In this document: piece by piece, positions 15,677-23,930 of the stretch
How the letters are laid out: every line of letters starts with the position of its first letter
Numbering within the stretch: the first letter of the stretch is position 1
Made by a program: the position numbers and the translations under genes
Source of the DNA: a bacterium
GTDB taxonomy: Bacteria > Planctomycetota > JAFGQW01
Assembly: GCA_030426805.1 (NCBI GenBank)
Contig: JAUHXU010000001.1
Span: 1,489,030-1,553,029, forward strand
DNA length: 64,000 bases
Direction of reading: 5' to 3'
The notes under the pieces: model-generated
Seen by the model: the letters and a program-made list of their open reading frames with translations, nothing else
What the model was told of the DNA's origin: nothing
Databases searched by the model: none

Positions 15677-16660
15677 TCAGGGCAAGAGCGCGGTGCTCGC
15701 GGTGTTCGTCGCGTCTCCGTTCGAGCCGAACGTGATCGCCGCGTGGTAGACGGCGAGCCCCGCGAGCGCCGGCACCGCGGGCACCGCGAGCGTCGCGGTC
15801 GCGTTGCCGACCTTGTCCGCGACGCCGACGTAGCCCTGGAAGAGGGTCGGCGCGAGGCCCGACAGCGACAACCGGAACAGCCCGTCGTTGTCCAGCCGCA
15901 CCGTGTAGCCGAGGATCGACTGGGGCGACTGCCCGAACGACGCGGCGATCGCGTAGTTCGCACCCGGCTGCACGCCGTGCAGCGTCACGGTCGCGTTGTT
16001 CCCGAGTTGCACCGAGTCCGACGCGAGCAGCACGTTCGAGGTCGTGTAGGTCAGTCGGAACTTGAGCCCCCCACTCGGTTGCGCGATGCCGGACGTCGCG
16101 GCGTAGTTGTCGGGCGCGTTGACGGCGTAGATCCGCGGCAGCGCGCCGAACGCCGCGCCGAGCGCGATGACCGTGGACGCCGTGCCGCGGTAGCGGAACT
16201 CGAAGCAGATGTCGCGCACGCCGTCGTAGCCGAACGAGCCGGTCAACGGCAGATCGCCCCAGCCGACAAGCGGTGCGTCGAACGTGTAGCCGGCGCTCTC
16301 GTCGGCGAGCACCGTCGGGAACGCGCCGATGTTCGTCGCGAAGATCGTGCTCGGCGAGAGCCCGACGGTCGTGTGCCCCATCCGCACCTGCACCTGCTGC
16401 GCGCTGAACGCCACGCCGGGCAGCACGCGCGAGACGCCGAGCGCGGTGATCCGGATCGGTTGGTTCGGCAGGTTCGCCGCGGGGAAGATCTCCTGGAAGC
16501 GCACCGACGCGAAGCCGGGCAACCCGAACGGCATCAGTTGCCCGACACCCGCACTGATCACGCTGTCCGGCACGAATGCCTCTTGCTGAGCGGTTGCGGC
16601 CGGGGCGAACGAGAGCGCGCTCGCGAGCGCGGCGACGAGGAAGGGCGGAACGCGTTTCAT
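15677..16660 (-). CDS. Secreted protein with shared C-terminal domain (copy D)
   Basis: This 327-aa protein starts at ATG 16660, with AAAGG upstream. Its Sec signal peptide (MKRVPPFLVAALASALSFA) ends near ATAQQ. The middle is beta-rich with no recognised catalytic residues (RFQEIFPAANLPNQPIRI, VQVRMGHTTVGLSP, ICFEFRYRGT). The final ~100 residues align with four other proteins in this window (GANYAIAASFG, LDNDGLFRLSLSGL, VYHAAITFGSNG). It is probably exported to the periplasm or cell surface. It lies between the kinase operon and the sigma gene on the same strand; a terminator just upstream separates it from the kinases. Confidence 0.85.
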   Translation of the reverse strand: MKRVPPFLVAALASALSFAPAATAQQEAFVPDSVISAGVGQLMPFGLPGFASVRFQEIFPAANLPNQPIRITALGVSRVLPGVAFSAQQVQVRMGHTTVGLSPSTIFATNIGAFPTVLADESAGYTFDAPLVGWGDLPLTGSFGYDGVRDICFEFRYRGTASTVIALGAAFGALPRIYAVNAPDNYAATSGIAQPSGGLKFRLTYTTSNVLLASDSVQLGNNATVTLHGVQPGANYAIAASFGQSPQSILGYTVRLDNDGLFRLSLSGLAPTLFQGYVGVADKVGNATATLAVPAVPALAGLAVYHAAITFGSNGDATNTASTALLP

Positions 16661-16760
16661 CACGGGACCTTTCGAGAGAGAGGATCGGGTCGTGCCGGGT
16701 GTCAGTCCCGGCCCGTCCTCTCCATGGGAAGGGCGCACCACGGCCGCTGCACGATTCCTG

Positions 16761-16795
16761 AAAAAAACGCGCGGCCCGGAGGCGGCCCGATCGCG
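16761..16795 (-). terminator. Intrinsic terminator of the kinase operon
   Basis: Immediately after the kinase stop, the minus strand reads a GC-rich stem (GCGCG...GGCC loop GGCC...CGCGC) followed by seven T's (A run at 16761-16767 on the plus strand). This is a typical rho-independent terminator, ending the two-kinase transcript. Confidence 0.65.
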
Positions 16796-18676
16796 CTACT
16801 TCGCCGCGCGCGCCTCGACCCGCCGTGCGAATGCCGCCCGGCCCTCGGGGCCGTGCTCGTCGAGGCGCCGGAGCAGGCGCTCCGCCCGCGGGGGATCGAA
16901 GCGGCTCGCACACAACGCCGCCCAGAGCAGCCCGAGCCGGGACTCGCCCCACAGCGCCTCGAGCGCGTCGGTGGCGTCGCGCGCGGCGTCGATGTCGTCG
17001 GCGAGGAATGCGGCGCGCGCCAGCGCGAGTTGGTAGATCGCACGCGCATGGCGCGCGTGCAGCACCGCGCGGTCGGCATCGCGAACCGCGTCCGGGCCCA
17101 CCGCGCGACGCGACGCGACGAACCACTCGAACGCCGAGGACGGCGGCTCGGCGACGTCCTCGCCGCCGTCGCCGCCACCGAGACGACGCCGCGCGGCCGC
17201 TTCACCGACGATCGCCGCGGGTGCATCGGGCGCGAGGTCGCGCGCAGCGGTGAACGTGCGCAACCCCTCGGCGGGATCCCCGTGATCCACCTCGTCGAAG
17301 CCGCGCGCGAGCAGGCGCTCGACCTCCGCTTCGGCCGCGAGCCGCCGCGCCTCGACCACGGCCGGGCGGATCGCGATCACGTAGCCGGCCGCGGCCGCGA
17401 GCGCGGGGATGCCGAGCGCCAGCACACCGCACAACGTCGCGAGCGCCGGCCGACGGCGCGCCCACCGCGTCACGCGACCGAGGGCCGACACGCGACGCGC
17501 CGAGACCGGCTCGCTCTCGCGGACCCGACGCAGGTCGTCGGCGAACGCCTCGGCCGTCTGGTAGCGGCGATCGCGGTCCTTCTCGAGCGCGGTCTCGATC
17601 ACCGCCCGCAGGTCGTTCGGCAGCATCGGGTTCAGCGACCGGACGTCGATCGGCTCCTTGAACTGGATCGCCTCGTAGATCGCCTCGCGCGTCGTCGCGC
17701 GGTACGGCCGCGCGAGTGTCAGGCACTCGAAGAGCGTCACGCCGAGCGAGTAGACGTCGGTGCGCCGGTCGAGCCGAAGGCGCCGGGCCATCAGCTGCTC
17801 GGGGCTCATGTAGGCGGCCGTGCCGAGCAGTTCACCGGTCGCGGTGAGCGTCATCAGCCCCGCATCCTCGTCACCGGCCAGCCCGAAGTCGACGAGCACC
17901 GGCTCACCGGTCGGCGTGACGATGATGTTGCCTGGCTTCACGTCGCGGTGCACCACGCCGGCTTCGTGCGCCGCATGCAGCGCGCGCGCAACCTGCTCGA
18001 CCGCCTTCAGGATGCGCAGCATTTCGGTGCGCGTCGCAGAGCCGAGCGAAATCGGGTCCGGCTCGCCAGGCAGGTCGTTCGTCGCGCCCTCGCCGCGACG
18101 CCCGGTCCGTGTGCGTCGCGACGACTCGATACACGCGGCGAGCGTGCGCCCCGGCACGAAGCGCATCGCGATGTAGGGCACACCTTCGTGCAACCCGGCG
18201 TCATACACCGGACAGATCGCGGGATGGTCGAGCCGCGACGCGACCTCCGCCTCGCGGCGGAAGCGCCGCATCATCGTCTCCGAAAGCGGGCCGAGCCCCT
18301 CCATCACCTTGAGTGCAACGGGCCGATTCAGCCGCAGATCCTCGGCGAGATAGACCGTCGCCTGCCCGCCGCGACCGATCTCCTCGAGCGGTTGATACGG
18401 CCCGATCGCGTCGAACCGTCGTGCACCGTCGGCGTCACGAACGACGTCGCGCGCAACCGCGTCCCACGAGTCCGGCGCCGGGCCGTCGAGCGGACCGGCC
18501 GCGAGCAAGCCGGTGCGACGCAACGCGTCGTATTGCCGCCGGATCGCGTCGGCCTCCGCCGGATGGGCCTCGATTCCGCTGCGAAACCGCTCGCGCGTCA
18601 TGCGGTCGACGCGGTCGAACCAGTCGCTCGCCAAGTCGTGCACGAACGGATCGGTCGGGTCGTGATCGGCGGTCAT
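16796..18676 (-). CDS. Membrane-anchored Ser/Thr protein kinase
   Basis: This 626-aa protein starts at ATG 18676 and overlaps the preceding kinase stop as ATGA, so the two are co-translated. The kinase domain begins near residue 92: glycine loop GRGGQATVYLAED, lysine in PVALKVMEG, catalytic loop HRDVKPGN, DFGLAGDED, MSPEQL and the DVYSLGVTLFECL helix. A single membrane helix lies at about residues 409-434 (LATLCGVLALGIPALAAAAG). A ~190-residue helical extracytoplasmic part has TPR-like character. A proline-rich insert (RRTRTGRRGEGATNDL) sits inside the kinase. It is probably an envelope-sensing kinase working with its larger neighbour. Confidence 0.93.
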   Translation of the reverse strand: MTADHDPTDPFVHDLASDWFDRVDRMTRERFRSGIEAHPAEADAIRRQYDALRRTGLLAAGPLDGPAPDSWDAVARDVVRDADGARRFDAIGPYQPLEEIGRGGQATVYLAEDLRLNRPVALKVMEGLGPLSETMMRRFRREAEVASRLDHPAICPVYDAGLHEGVPYIAMRFVPGRTLAACIESSRRTRTGRRGEGATNDLPGEPDPISLGSATRTEMLRILKAVEQVARALHAAHEAGVVHRDVKPGNIIVTPTGEPVLVDFGLAGDEDAGLMTLTATGELLGTAAYMSPEQLMARRLRLDRRTDVYSLGVTLFECLTLARPYRATTREAIYEAIQFKEPIDVRSLNPMLPNDLRAVIETALEKDRDRRYQTAEAFADDLRRVRESEPVSARRVSALGRVTRWARRRPALATLCGVLALGIPALAAAAGYVIAIRPAVVEARRLAAEAEVERLLARGFDEVDHGDPAEGLRTFTAARDLAPDAPAAIVGEAAARRRLGGGDGGEDVAEPPSSAFEWFVASRRAVGPDAVRDADRAVLHARHARAIYQLALARAAFLADDIDAARDATDALEALWGESRLGLLWAALCASRFDPPRAERLLRRLDEHGPEGRAAFARRVEARAAK

Positions 18677-21600
18677 CGGATGCCCTTCCGGATTTCGGCG
18701 CGCAGCGCGTCCACCGCAGACCACAGCGCCGCGCACGCGCGGCGCTCCTCGTCGGAGCGGGTCGCGAGCGCATCGTCGTCGCGGATCGCGCGGAGCCCGG
18801 GGCAGCCGGCCGCCCAGCGCAGAAAGTAGATCGCCTGCTGCCGTGCGGGAAACGCATCCGGGATCGACTTCTCGAACGACGCGACGACGCGCCGCAGCCG
18901 CGCGACCGCCTCCCCGTGCCAGCGCTGCCGCACGTCGTCGTCGAACGCGTCGGCGTCCTTGCCCTCCCCGGCGCCCGCGCGGGCGAGCGCGGTCACGACG
19001 CGCATGACGTCGAAGAGGTGCGGGTCGTCGAAGCCGGCCACGTCGGCGGCGGGGATCGCGCGGAGCGCGAAGCGGCTCGCCGCGCCGAAGCGCTCGTCGA
19101 GGAACGCGCGCTCGACGACGCGATGCGCCTCGTCGATGTCGGCCGGTGCCTCGTCCCCGGCGAGCAGGCCGTCGAGTCGATCGACGAGCGCCACCAGCGC
19201 ACGCGTCTGGGCGAGCGAGCGCTTCGTCGCGGCGAGCGCCTGCATCTCGACCGCGCGCTCGTACGCGGCGATCGCATCGTCGAGTCGCCCATCGTTCCGA
19301 CACATGTCCCCGAGCTGCGCGCGGAACGAGGGGTTGTTCGGGATCGCACGGATCGTCGCCCGAAGCCCGTCGATCGCGCCGTCCCAGTCGCCGAGGAAGT
19401 CGCACAGGACGCCGGCGAGCGTGTGCGTCAGCATCGGGTGCGGCGCCCGCTCGATCCCGGCGCGCAGCGTCGCCACGCCGTCGTCGATCTTCCCGTCCGC
19501 GACGAGCGCCGAGCCGAGCAACCAGTCCGCGCGGGGCGACGGGGCGACCGCCGCAAACCCGCGCGCGGCGCGCACCGCCTCGGCGTTCCGGTCGAGTTCG
19601 AGGAGGACCTGCGCGTGGTTCTGGTGCGCGTCGACGAACGACGGCTGGAGCACGGCGGCCCGCGCGAACAGCGGCGCCGCGGGGACGCGCAGACCGGTCT
19701 GGATCAGCGCGAGTCCGTAGTGGAACTGCGCGTGGGCGTCGTCCGGGCGACACGCCGCCGCCTTCTCGAACGCGGCGCGCGCGGGGACGAACCGCCGCAG
19801 ACCGCGCAGGGACCGGCCGAGCCAGTAGTGCCCGAACCCGTGCGCAGGATCGAGTTCGACCGCGCGCTCGAGCACGCGCAACGCCTCGCCATACTTGCGC
19901 TTCGTCGCGAGGACACGGCCGAGGTTCACGCGATAGTCCGCGACGTCGGGTGCGTGCTCGACGGCGTCGCGGTAGGCGCGGAGCGCGTCGTCGGTGCGGC
20001 CGAGCGCGTCGAACGAGATCCCGAGGCCGTTGTGCGCGCGCGCGAGCGTCGGCTCGAGCTGCAACGCGAGGCGGTATTCGTCCACCGCATCGTCGAAGCG
20101 ACCGAGCTCATGGAGCGCGTAGGCGACGTTCTGCACGATCCGCGCGTCGCGGGGCCGGCGTTCTCGCGCGACCTGATACGCGTCGATGCCCTCCTCGAAG
20201 CGCTTCGCCTCGACGAGCACGAACCCGAGCGCGAACCGGGCGTTCGGATCGTCGGGGTCGAGAGCGACCGCCTTCTCCGCGGCGGCGATCCCGTCGTCGA
20301 CGCGCCCGAGATTCGCGAGGATCTGCGCGCGCGCCGCATGCCCCCCGCTCAGGTTCGGATCGAGCCGGAGCGAGCGGTCGACGACGCCGAGCGCCTCGGC
20401 GTACTGTCCGAGTTCGTTGAGCGTCAACGCGAAGTTCGCGTGGTTCGCGGCACCCGCCGGGTCGAGTTCGATCGCGCGGCGATGCATCGCGAGCGCCTCG
20501 GCGTATCGACCGAGACGGTGCAGGACGCCCGCGAGCCCCGCGCAGGCCGGCGCGGCGTCGGGGGCGATCGCGATTGCACGTTCGTAGTTTCGCCTCGCGT
20601 CGGCCAGCTCGCCGGCCTTGAACTGCAGCTGTGCGAGATTGTAGTACGGCTGGTCCGCGCGCGGATCCAGTTCGATCGCCCTCCGAAGGGCGACGGTCGC
20701 CTCGCGGCTCTCACCTCGCTCTGCGAGCACGCTGCCCAGGTTCGCGTGGGCCTGGGCCATGTCGGGTGCACCCGCGACGACCTTGCGGTAGGCGGCGAGC
20801 GCGTCGTCGACTTCACCACGCCGATAGTGGACGTTGCCGAGTTCGAAGAGCAACCGCGGTTTGTCCGGCCATGTTCCGAGCGCCTCGCGGATCGTCCGGA
20901 GCGCGCCGTCGAGGTCGCCCTCGTCGGCGAGCGCCTTCGCGAGCCAGATGTAGGCGACGTCCTCCTTGCGAATCGCGAGCGATCGACGGATCGACGCCGC
21001 ACCGGCGTCGACCTCCCCGCGCTCGATCATCAGCCGTCCGGCGTATGCGTGGGCCTCGACGTGCTCCGGATCGATCGCGAGCGCCCGCTCGAGCGCGCGC
21101 CCCGCGTACGCGGGCTCGGCCGTCAGCAGCGCACGCCCGACCACGACGTGCGTCTCGGCGGAGTCGGGCCAGAGCGCGATCGCCCCCGCAGCCGCCGCGC
21201 TCGCGATCCCCGCGTAGTGCTCGACGGCGTCGGCCGGCGCGAGTGCGAGCGCGTGCTGCAACGCGTGCAGCAGCTGCAGGTGGTAGAGCCGACGCGCGTG
21301 CGGCGCCATGCGGATCGTGCGGCGCAAGCCGTCGATCGCGCGGTCGAACACCGTGGGGTCACGCTGCTCCTCGCAGTCGGCGAGCAGCGGGATCGTCTGG
21401 AGGAACATCGCGAGCGCCGATCGGGGCGCCGCGGTCGGAGCCGTGCGGGGGCCCGGGTCGTCGACGGCCCGCGCCCGGATCTCCTCGAAGAGCCCGTCCG
21501 CGTGCAGGTCGGGCGGCGCGGCGTCGAGCGTCGCGAGCGCCAGCGTCCGGTCGCCGCGGTAGATCTGCGCGAGCGCCTTGCCGGCGATCGCTTCGGCGCT

Positions 21601-23034
21601 GCGCGCGTCGAGCGCGAGTGCGCGCTCGAACGCGTCGTGCGCGACCGCGTGGTCGCCGTGCCACAGCTCCCCGAAACCGGTCTCGAGGAGCGCCTCGACC
21701 GCATCGGCGGTGCGCTGTCGCTCGGCCCGCGCGATCTCGGGCTGCTTCGCGATCGCATAGCCGGTCAACGACGTGAGCACCGGCACGCCCACGACGAGCG
21801 CCGCGACGAGGCCGGCGCGCACCGGTTGGCGCTTGGCCCACCGCCACGCGCGCCCGGCGCCGGAGACGCGTCGCGCCTCGATCGGGCGCATCTCGCGGAT
21901 GCGCGCGAGGTCCTCGGCGAACGCGAGTGCCGTCGGGTAGCGCGCGTCGCGGTCCTTCTCGAGCGCCTTGTCGAGCACGACTTTCAGGTCGGGCGGGACG
22001 CGCCGGTTGAGCTTGCGGATGTCCGCCGGCGCGTCGTGTAGGATCGCGCGGTAGAGCCCTTGGCGCGTCGGCGCCTCGAACGGTCGCGCGAGCGCGACGC
22101 ACTCGAACAGCGTCACCGCGAGGCTGAACACGTCGCTTCGCCGGTCCGGCCGCAGCTCCTTGGCGGCGAGTTGCTCGGGACTCATGTAGGCCGGCGTGCC
22201 GAACACGTCGCCGGTCTGGGTGAGCGCGAGCTCGTCGGCCTCCTCGCCGGCGAGGCCGAAGTCGAGGAGCACCGGTTCGCCGGCGGGCGTGACGATGATG
22301 TTGCCGGGTTTGATGTCGCGGTGCACGACGCCCGCCTCGTGCGCGACGTGCAGCGCCCGCGCCGCCTGCTCGACGATGCGGATCACGGTCGTCATGTCCG
22401 CGCGGCTCGTCGTCGCGCTCGACGACGGCGCATCGTCGCCGATGGCATCGAGCACGCCCTCGTCCTCGAAGTCGATGTAACTCTCGATCGACGGTTCGGG
22501 GTCGGCGGAGTGCCGAAACGTCCGGATCGTCTCCGCGAGCGTCGTGCCGCGGACGTACTGCATCGCGATGAACGGCACGCCGCCGGTGACGCCCGCCTCG
22601 TAGACGCGGCAGATGCCGGGGTGGTCGAGCTTCGACGTCACCTCCGCCTCGCGCTTGAAACGCTCCATCAGCGTCTCCGACAGCGCGCCGAAGCCCTTGA
22701 GGATCTTGAGCGCGACGACGCGGCCGAGGTGCGTGTCCTCCGCGAGGTAGACGAGGCCCTGGCCACCCCGCCCCAATTCGGAGAGCGGCTGGTAGCGACC
22801 GATCCGCTCGAGCGGCCCGTCGACCGACGCGTCGCCGCGGCCGGATTGCGACGCCTCGAGGCCCGACCGCCGCGCGGCGATCGCCCGGTCGATCGCGTCG
22901 GCACGGTCGGGATGCGCGGATCGAAGCGCCGCCAGCTCCTGCTCGCCGGCAGCCTCGATCTCCTCGAGCCACGCGGCGACGAGCGCCTCGGCGCGCGCGT
23001 CGACCGATCGGCCGTCGTCCTTCGGTGCAGTCAT
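18673..23034 (-). CDS. Giant Ser/Thr protein kinase with TPR sensor tail
   Basis: This 1453-aa protein starts at ATG 23034. The kinase domain starts near residue 79: GRGGQGLVYLAED, VVALKILKG, HRDIKPGNIIV, DFGLAGEE, MSPEQL, DVFSLAVTLFECV. A membrane helix at about 402-425 (AGLVAALVVGVPVLTSLTG) is followed by roughly 900 residues of tandem TPR units, with repeats such as AYRKVVAGAPDMAQAHANLG, AIAIAPDAAPACAGLAGVL and AVELDPAHGFGHYWLGRSL. TPRs bind protein partners. Size and order are typical of planctomycete kinases. It is first in a two-kinase operon, and the stop overlaps the second kinase start. No SD precedes the ATG. Confidence 0.93.
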   Translation of the reverse strand: MTAPKDDGRSVDARAEALVAAWLEEIEAAGEQELAALRSAHPDRADAIDRAIAARRSGLEASQSGRGDASVDGPLERIGRYQPLSELGRGGQGLVYLAEDTHLGRVVALKILKGFGALSETLMERFKREAEVTSKLDHPGICRVYEAGVTGGVPFIAMQYVRGTTLAETIRTFRHSADPEPSIESYIDFEDEGVLDAIGDDAPSSSATTSRADMTTVIRIVEQAARALHVAHEAGVVHRDIKPGNIIVTPAGEPVLLDFGLAGEEADELALTQTGDVFGTPAYMSPEQLAAKELRPDRRSDVFSLAVTLFECVALARPFEAPTRQGLYRAILHDAPADIRKLNRRVPPDLKVVLDKALEKDRDARYPTALAFAEDLARIREMRPIEARRVSGAGRAWRWAKRQPVRAGLVAALVVGVPVLTSLTGYAIAKQPEIARAERQRTADAVEALLETGFGELWHGDHAVAHDAFERALALDARSAEAIAGKALAQIYRGDRTLALATLDAAPPDLHADGLFEEIRARAVDDPGPRTAPTAAPRSALAMFLQTIPLLADCEEQRDPTVFDRAIDGLRRTIRMAPHARRLYHLQLLHALQHALALAPADAVEHYAGIASAAAAGAIALWPDSAETHVVVGRALLTAEPAYAGRALERALAIDPEHVEAHAYAGRLMIERGEVDAGAASIRRSLAIRKEDVAYIWLAKALADEGDLDGALRTIREALGTWPDKPRLLFELGNVHYRRGEVDDALAAYRKVVAGAPDMAQAHANLGSVLAERGESREATVALRRAIELDPRADQPYYNLAQLQFKAGELADARRNYERAIAIAPDAAPACAGLAGVLHRLGRYAEALAMHRRAIELDPAGAANHANFALTLNELGQYAEALGVVDRSLRLDPNLSGGHAARAQILANLGRVDDGIAAAEKAVALDPDDPNARFALGFVLVEAKRFEEGIDAYQVARERRPRDARIVQNVAYALHELGRFDDAVDEYRLALQLEPTLARAHNGLGISFDALGRTDDALRAYRDAVEHAPDVADYRVNLGRVLATKRKYGEALRVLERAVELDPAHGFGHYWLGRSLRGLRRFVPARAAFEKAAACRPDDAHAQFHYGLALIQTGLRVPAAPLFARAAVLQPSFVDAHQNHAQVLLELDRNAEAVRAARGFAAVAPSPRADWLLGSALVADGKIDDGVATLRAGIERAPHPMLTHTLAGVLCDFLGDWDGAIDGLRATIRAIPNNPSFRAQLGDMCRNDGRLDDAIAAYERAVEMQALAATKRSLAQTRALVALVDRLDGLLAGDEAPADIDEAHRVVERAFLDERFGAASRFALRAIPAADVAGFDDPHLFDVMRVVTALARAGAGEGKDADAFDDDVRQRWHGEAVARLRRVVASFEKSIPDAFPARQQAIYFLRWAAGCPGLRAIRDDDALATRSDEERRACAALWSAVDALRAEIRKGIR

Positions 23035-23094
23035 GCCGCCAGGATCATGGCGAACGCGCGGGCCAACGCTGCATCAGACTCGAAAAAAACAGCG

Positions 23095-23916
23095 CTACTT
23101 GTCCGGCGACTCGCCCTCGTCGGCAGCGCCCCCATCGGAGGTGCCGGGGTCGCTCTCGCCCTCGGCGGCCTTCTTCAGCGCCTGCTTGATCACCGCGGCG
23201 ACCTCCGCGGCGGCGAGGATCACCTGACGGCGGCGCGGGTTCTGTGCGACGCTCGCCTCGATCGTGCCGAAGCAGCCGACCACAGCGCCGTCGAGACCGA
23301 ACACCGGCAATCCGGCGACACCGTTGCCGGCGACGAGCAGCCCGCGGCGCGGCTTCTTCACCTCGCCGACGACGCGGAGGAGCCGGAAGTGGGTCGCGTA
23401 GTCGAACCCCTTCGCGAGCCGCGACACCTGCACGACCTCGTCGCCGACGCGCGCCCGACCGGCGCCGTTGAAGTCCACGGCCGACGGACCGCCCTCGGCG
23501 TCCCACTCCTTGATCTGGATGAACGCGAGGCCGCGCTTCGTGTCCTTGACCGCGACGAACGCGTCGCGCTCTTTCTCCTCGTTGCCGACGATCACCTTCA
23601 CGTCGACCGGCGTGACCTCGACCTTCACCCGCCGGCCGCGGGGGCCGCGCGCGTTGACCGTCGGCTCGATCGTGCCGATGCCGGTCATCACGAGCCCGCT
23701 GCCGTCGACGAGGACGCCGCGTGCGGTCAAGCGGTTCTCTCGCTTGGTCGTGCCGAACTCGAGTTCGTGCACCATCCGGATCGTGACGATCGCCGGGGCG
23801 CGCTTCTCGAGCACGGCGCGCGCGGCGGCACCGGCGTCTTGCGCGGCACTCGTCGACGCGGCGAGTGCGACGACCATCGCGGCCGCACCCGAACGGAAAG
23901 CACTGCGAATACACAT
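23095..23916 (-). CDS. Trypsin-fold protease homologue without catalytic residues
   Basis: This 273-aa protein starts at ATG 23916, with AAGGAG about 9 bases upstream, and has a signal peptide ending STSAAQ. It follows the layout of the HtrA protease domain encoded 15 bases upstream (VTIRMVHELEFG, GVLVDGSGLVMTGIGTI, GDEVVQVSRLAKGFDY, GLLVAGNGVAGLPVFGLDG). At the catalytic positions it lacks the H of the NYHV motif, the D of ATDLSVLK, and the serine of GNSGGP, here GVAGLP. It is therefore probably a pseudoprotease: a binding partner, adaptor or decoy for the neighbouring active enzyme. The acidic C-terminal tail (SDPGTSDGGAADEGESPDK) looks disordered. Confidence 0.8.
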   Translation of the reverse strand: MCIRSAFRSGAAAMVVALAASTSAAQDAGAAARAVLEKRAPAIVTIRMVHELEFGTTKRENRLTARGVLVDGSGLVMTGIGTIEPTVNARGPRGRRVKVEVTPVDVKVIVGNEEKERDAFVAVKDTKRGLAFIQIKEWDAEGGPSAVDFNGAGRARVGDEVVQVSRLAKGFDYATHFRLLRVVGEVKKPRRGLLVAGNGVAGLPVFGLDGAVVGCFGTIEASVAQNPRRRQVILAAAEVAAVIKQALKKAAEGESDPGTSDGGAADEGESPDK

Positions 23917-23930
23917 GGGATCCAACTCCT

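Noticed and set aside
23083..23096. Intrinsic terminator after the pseudoprotease gene
   Set aside because: There is a run of seven T's on the minus strand, but the only stem is a short AGCGCT palindrome, too weak to call.
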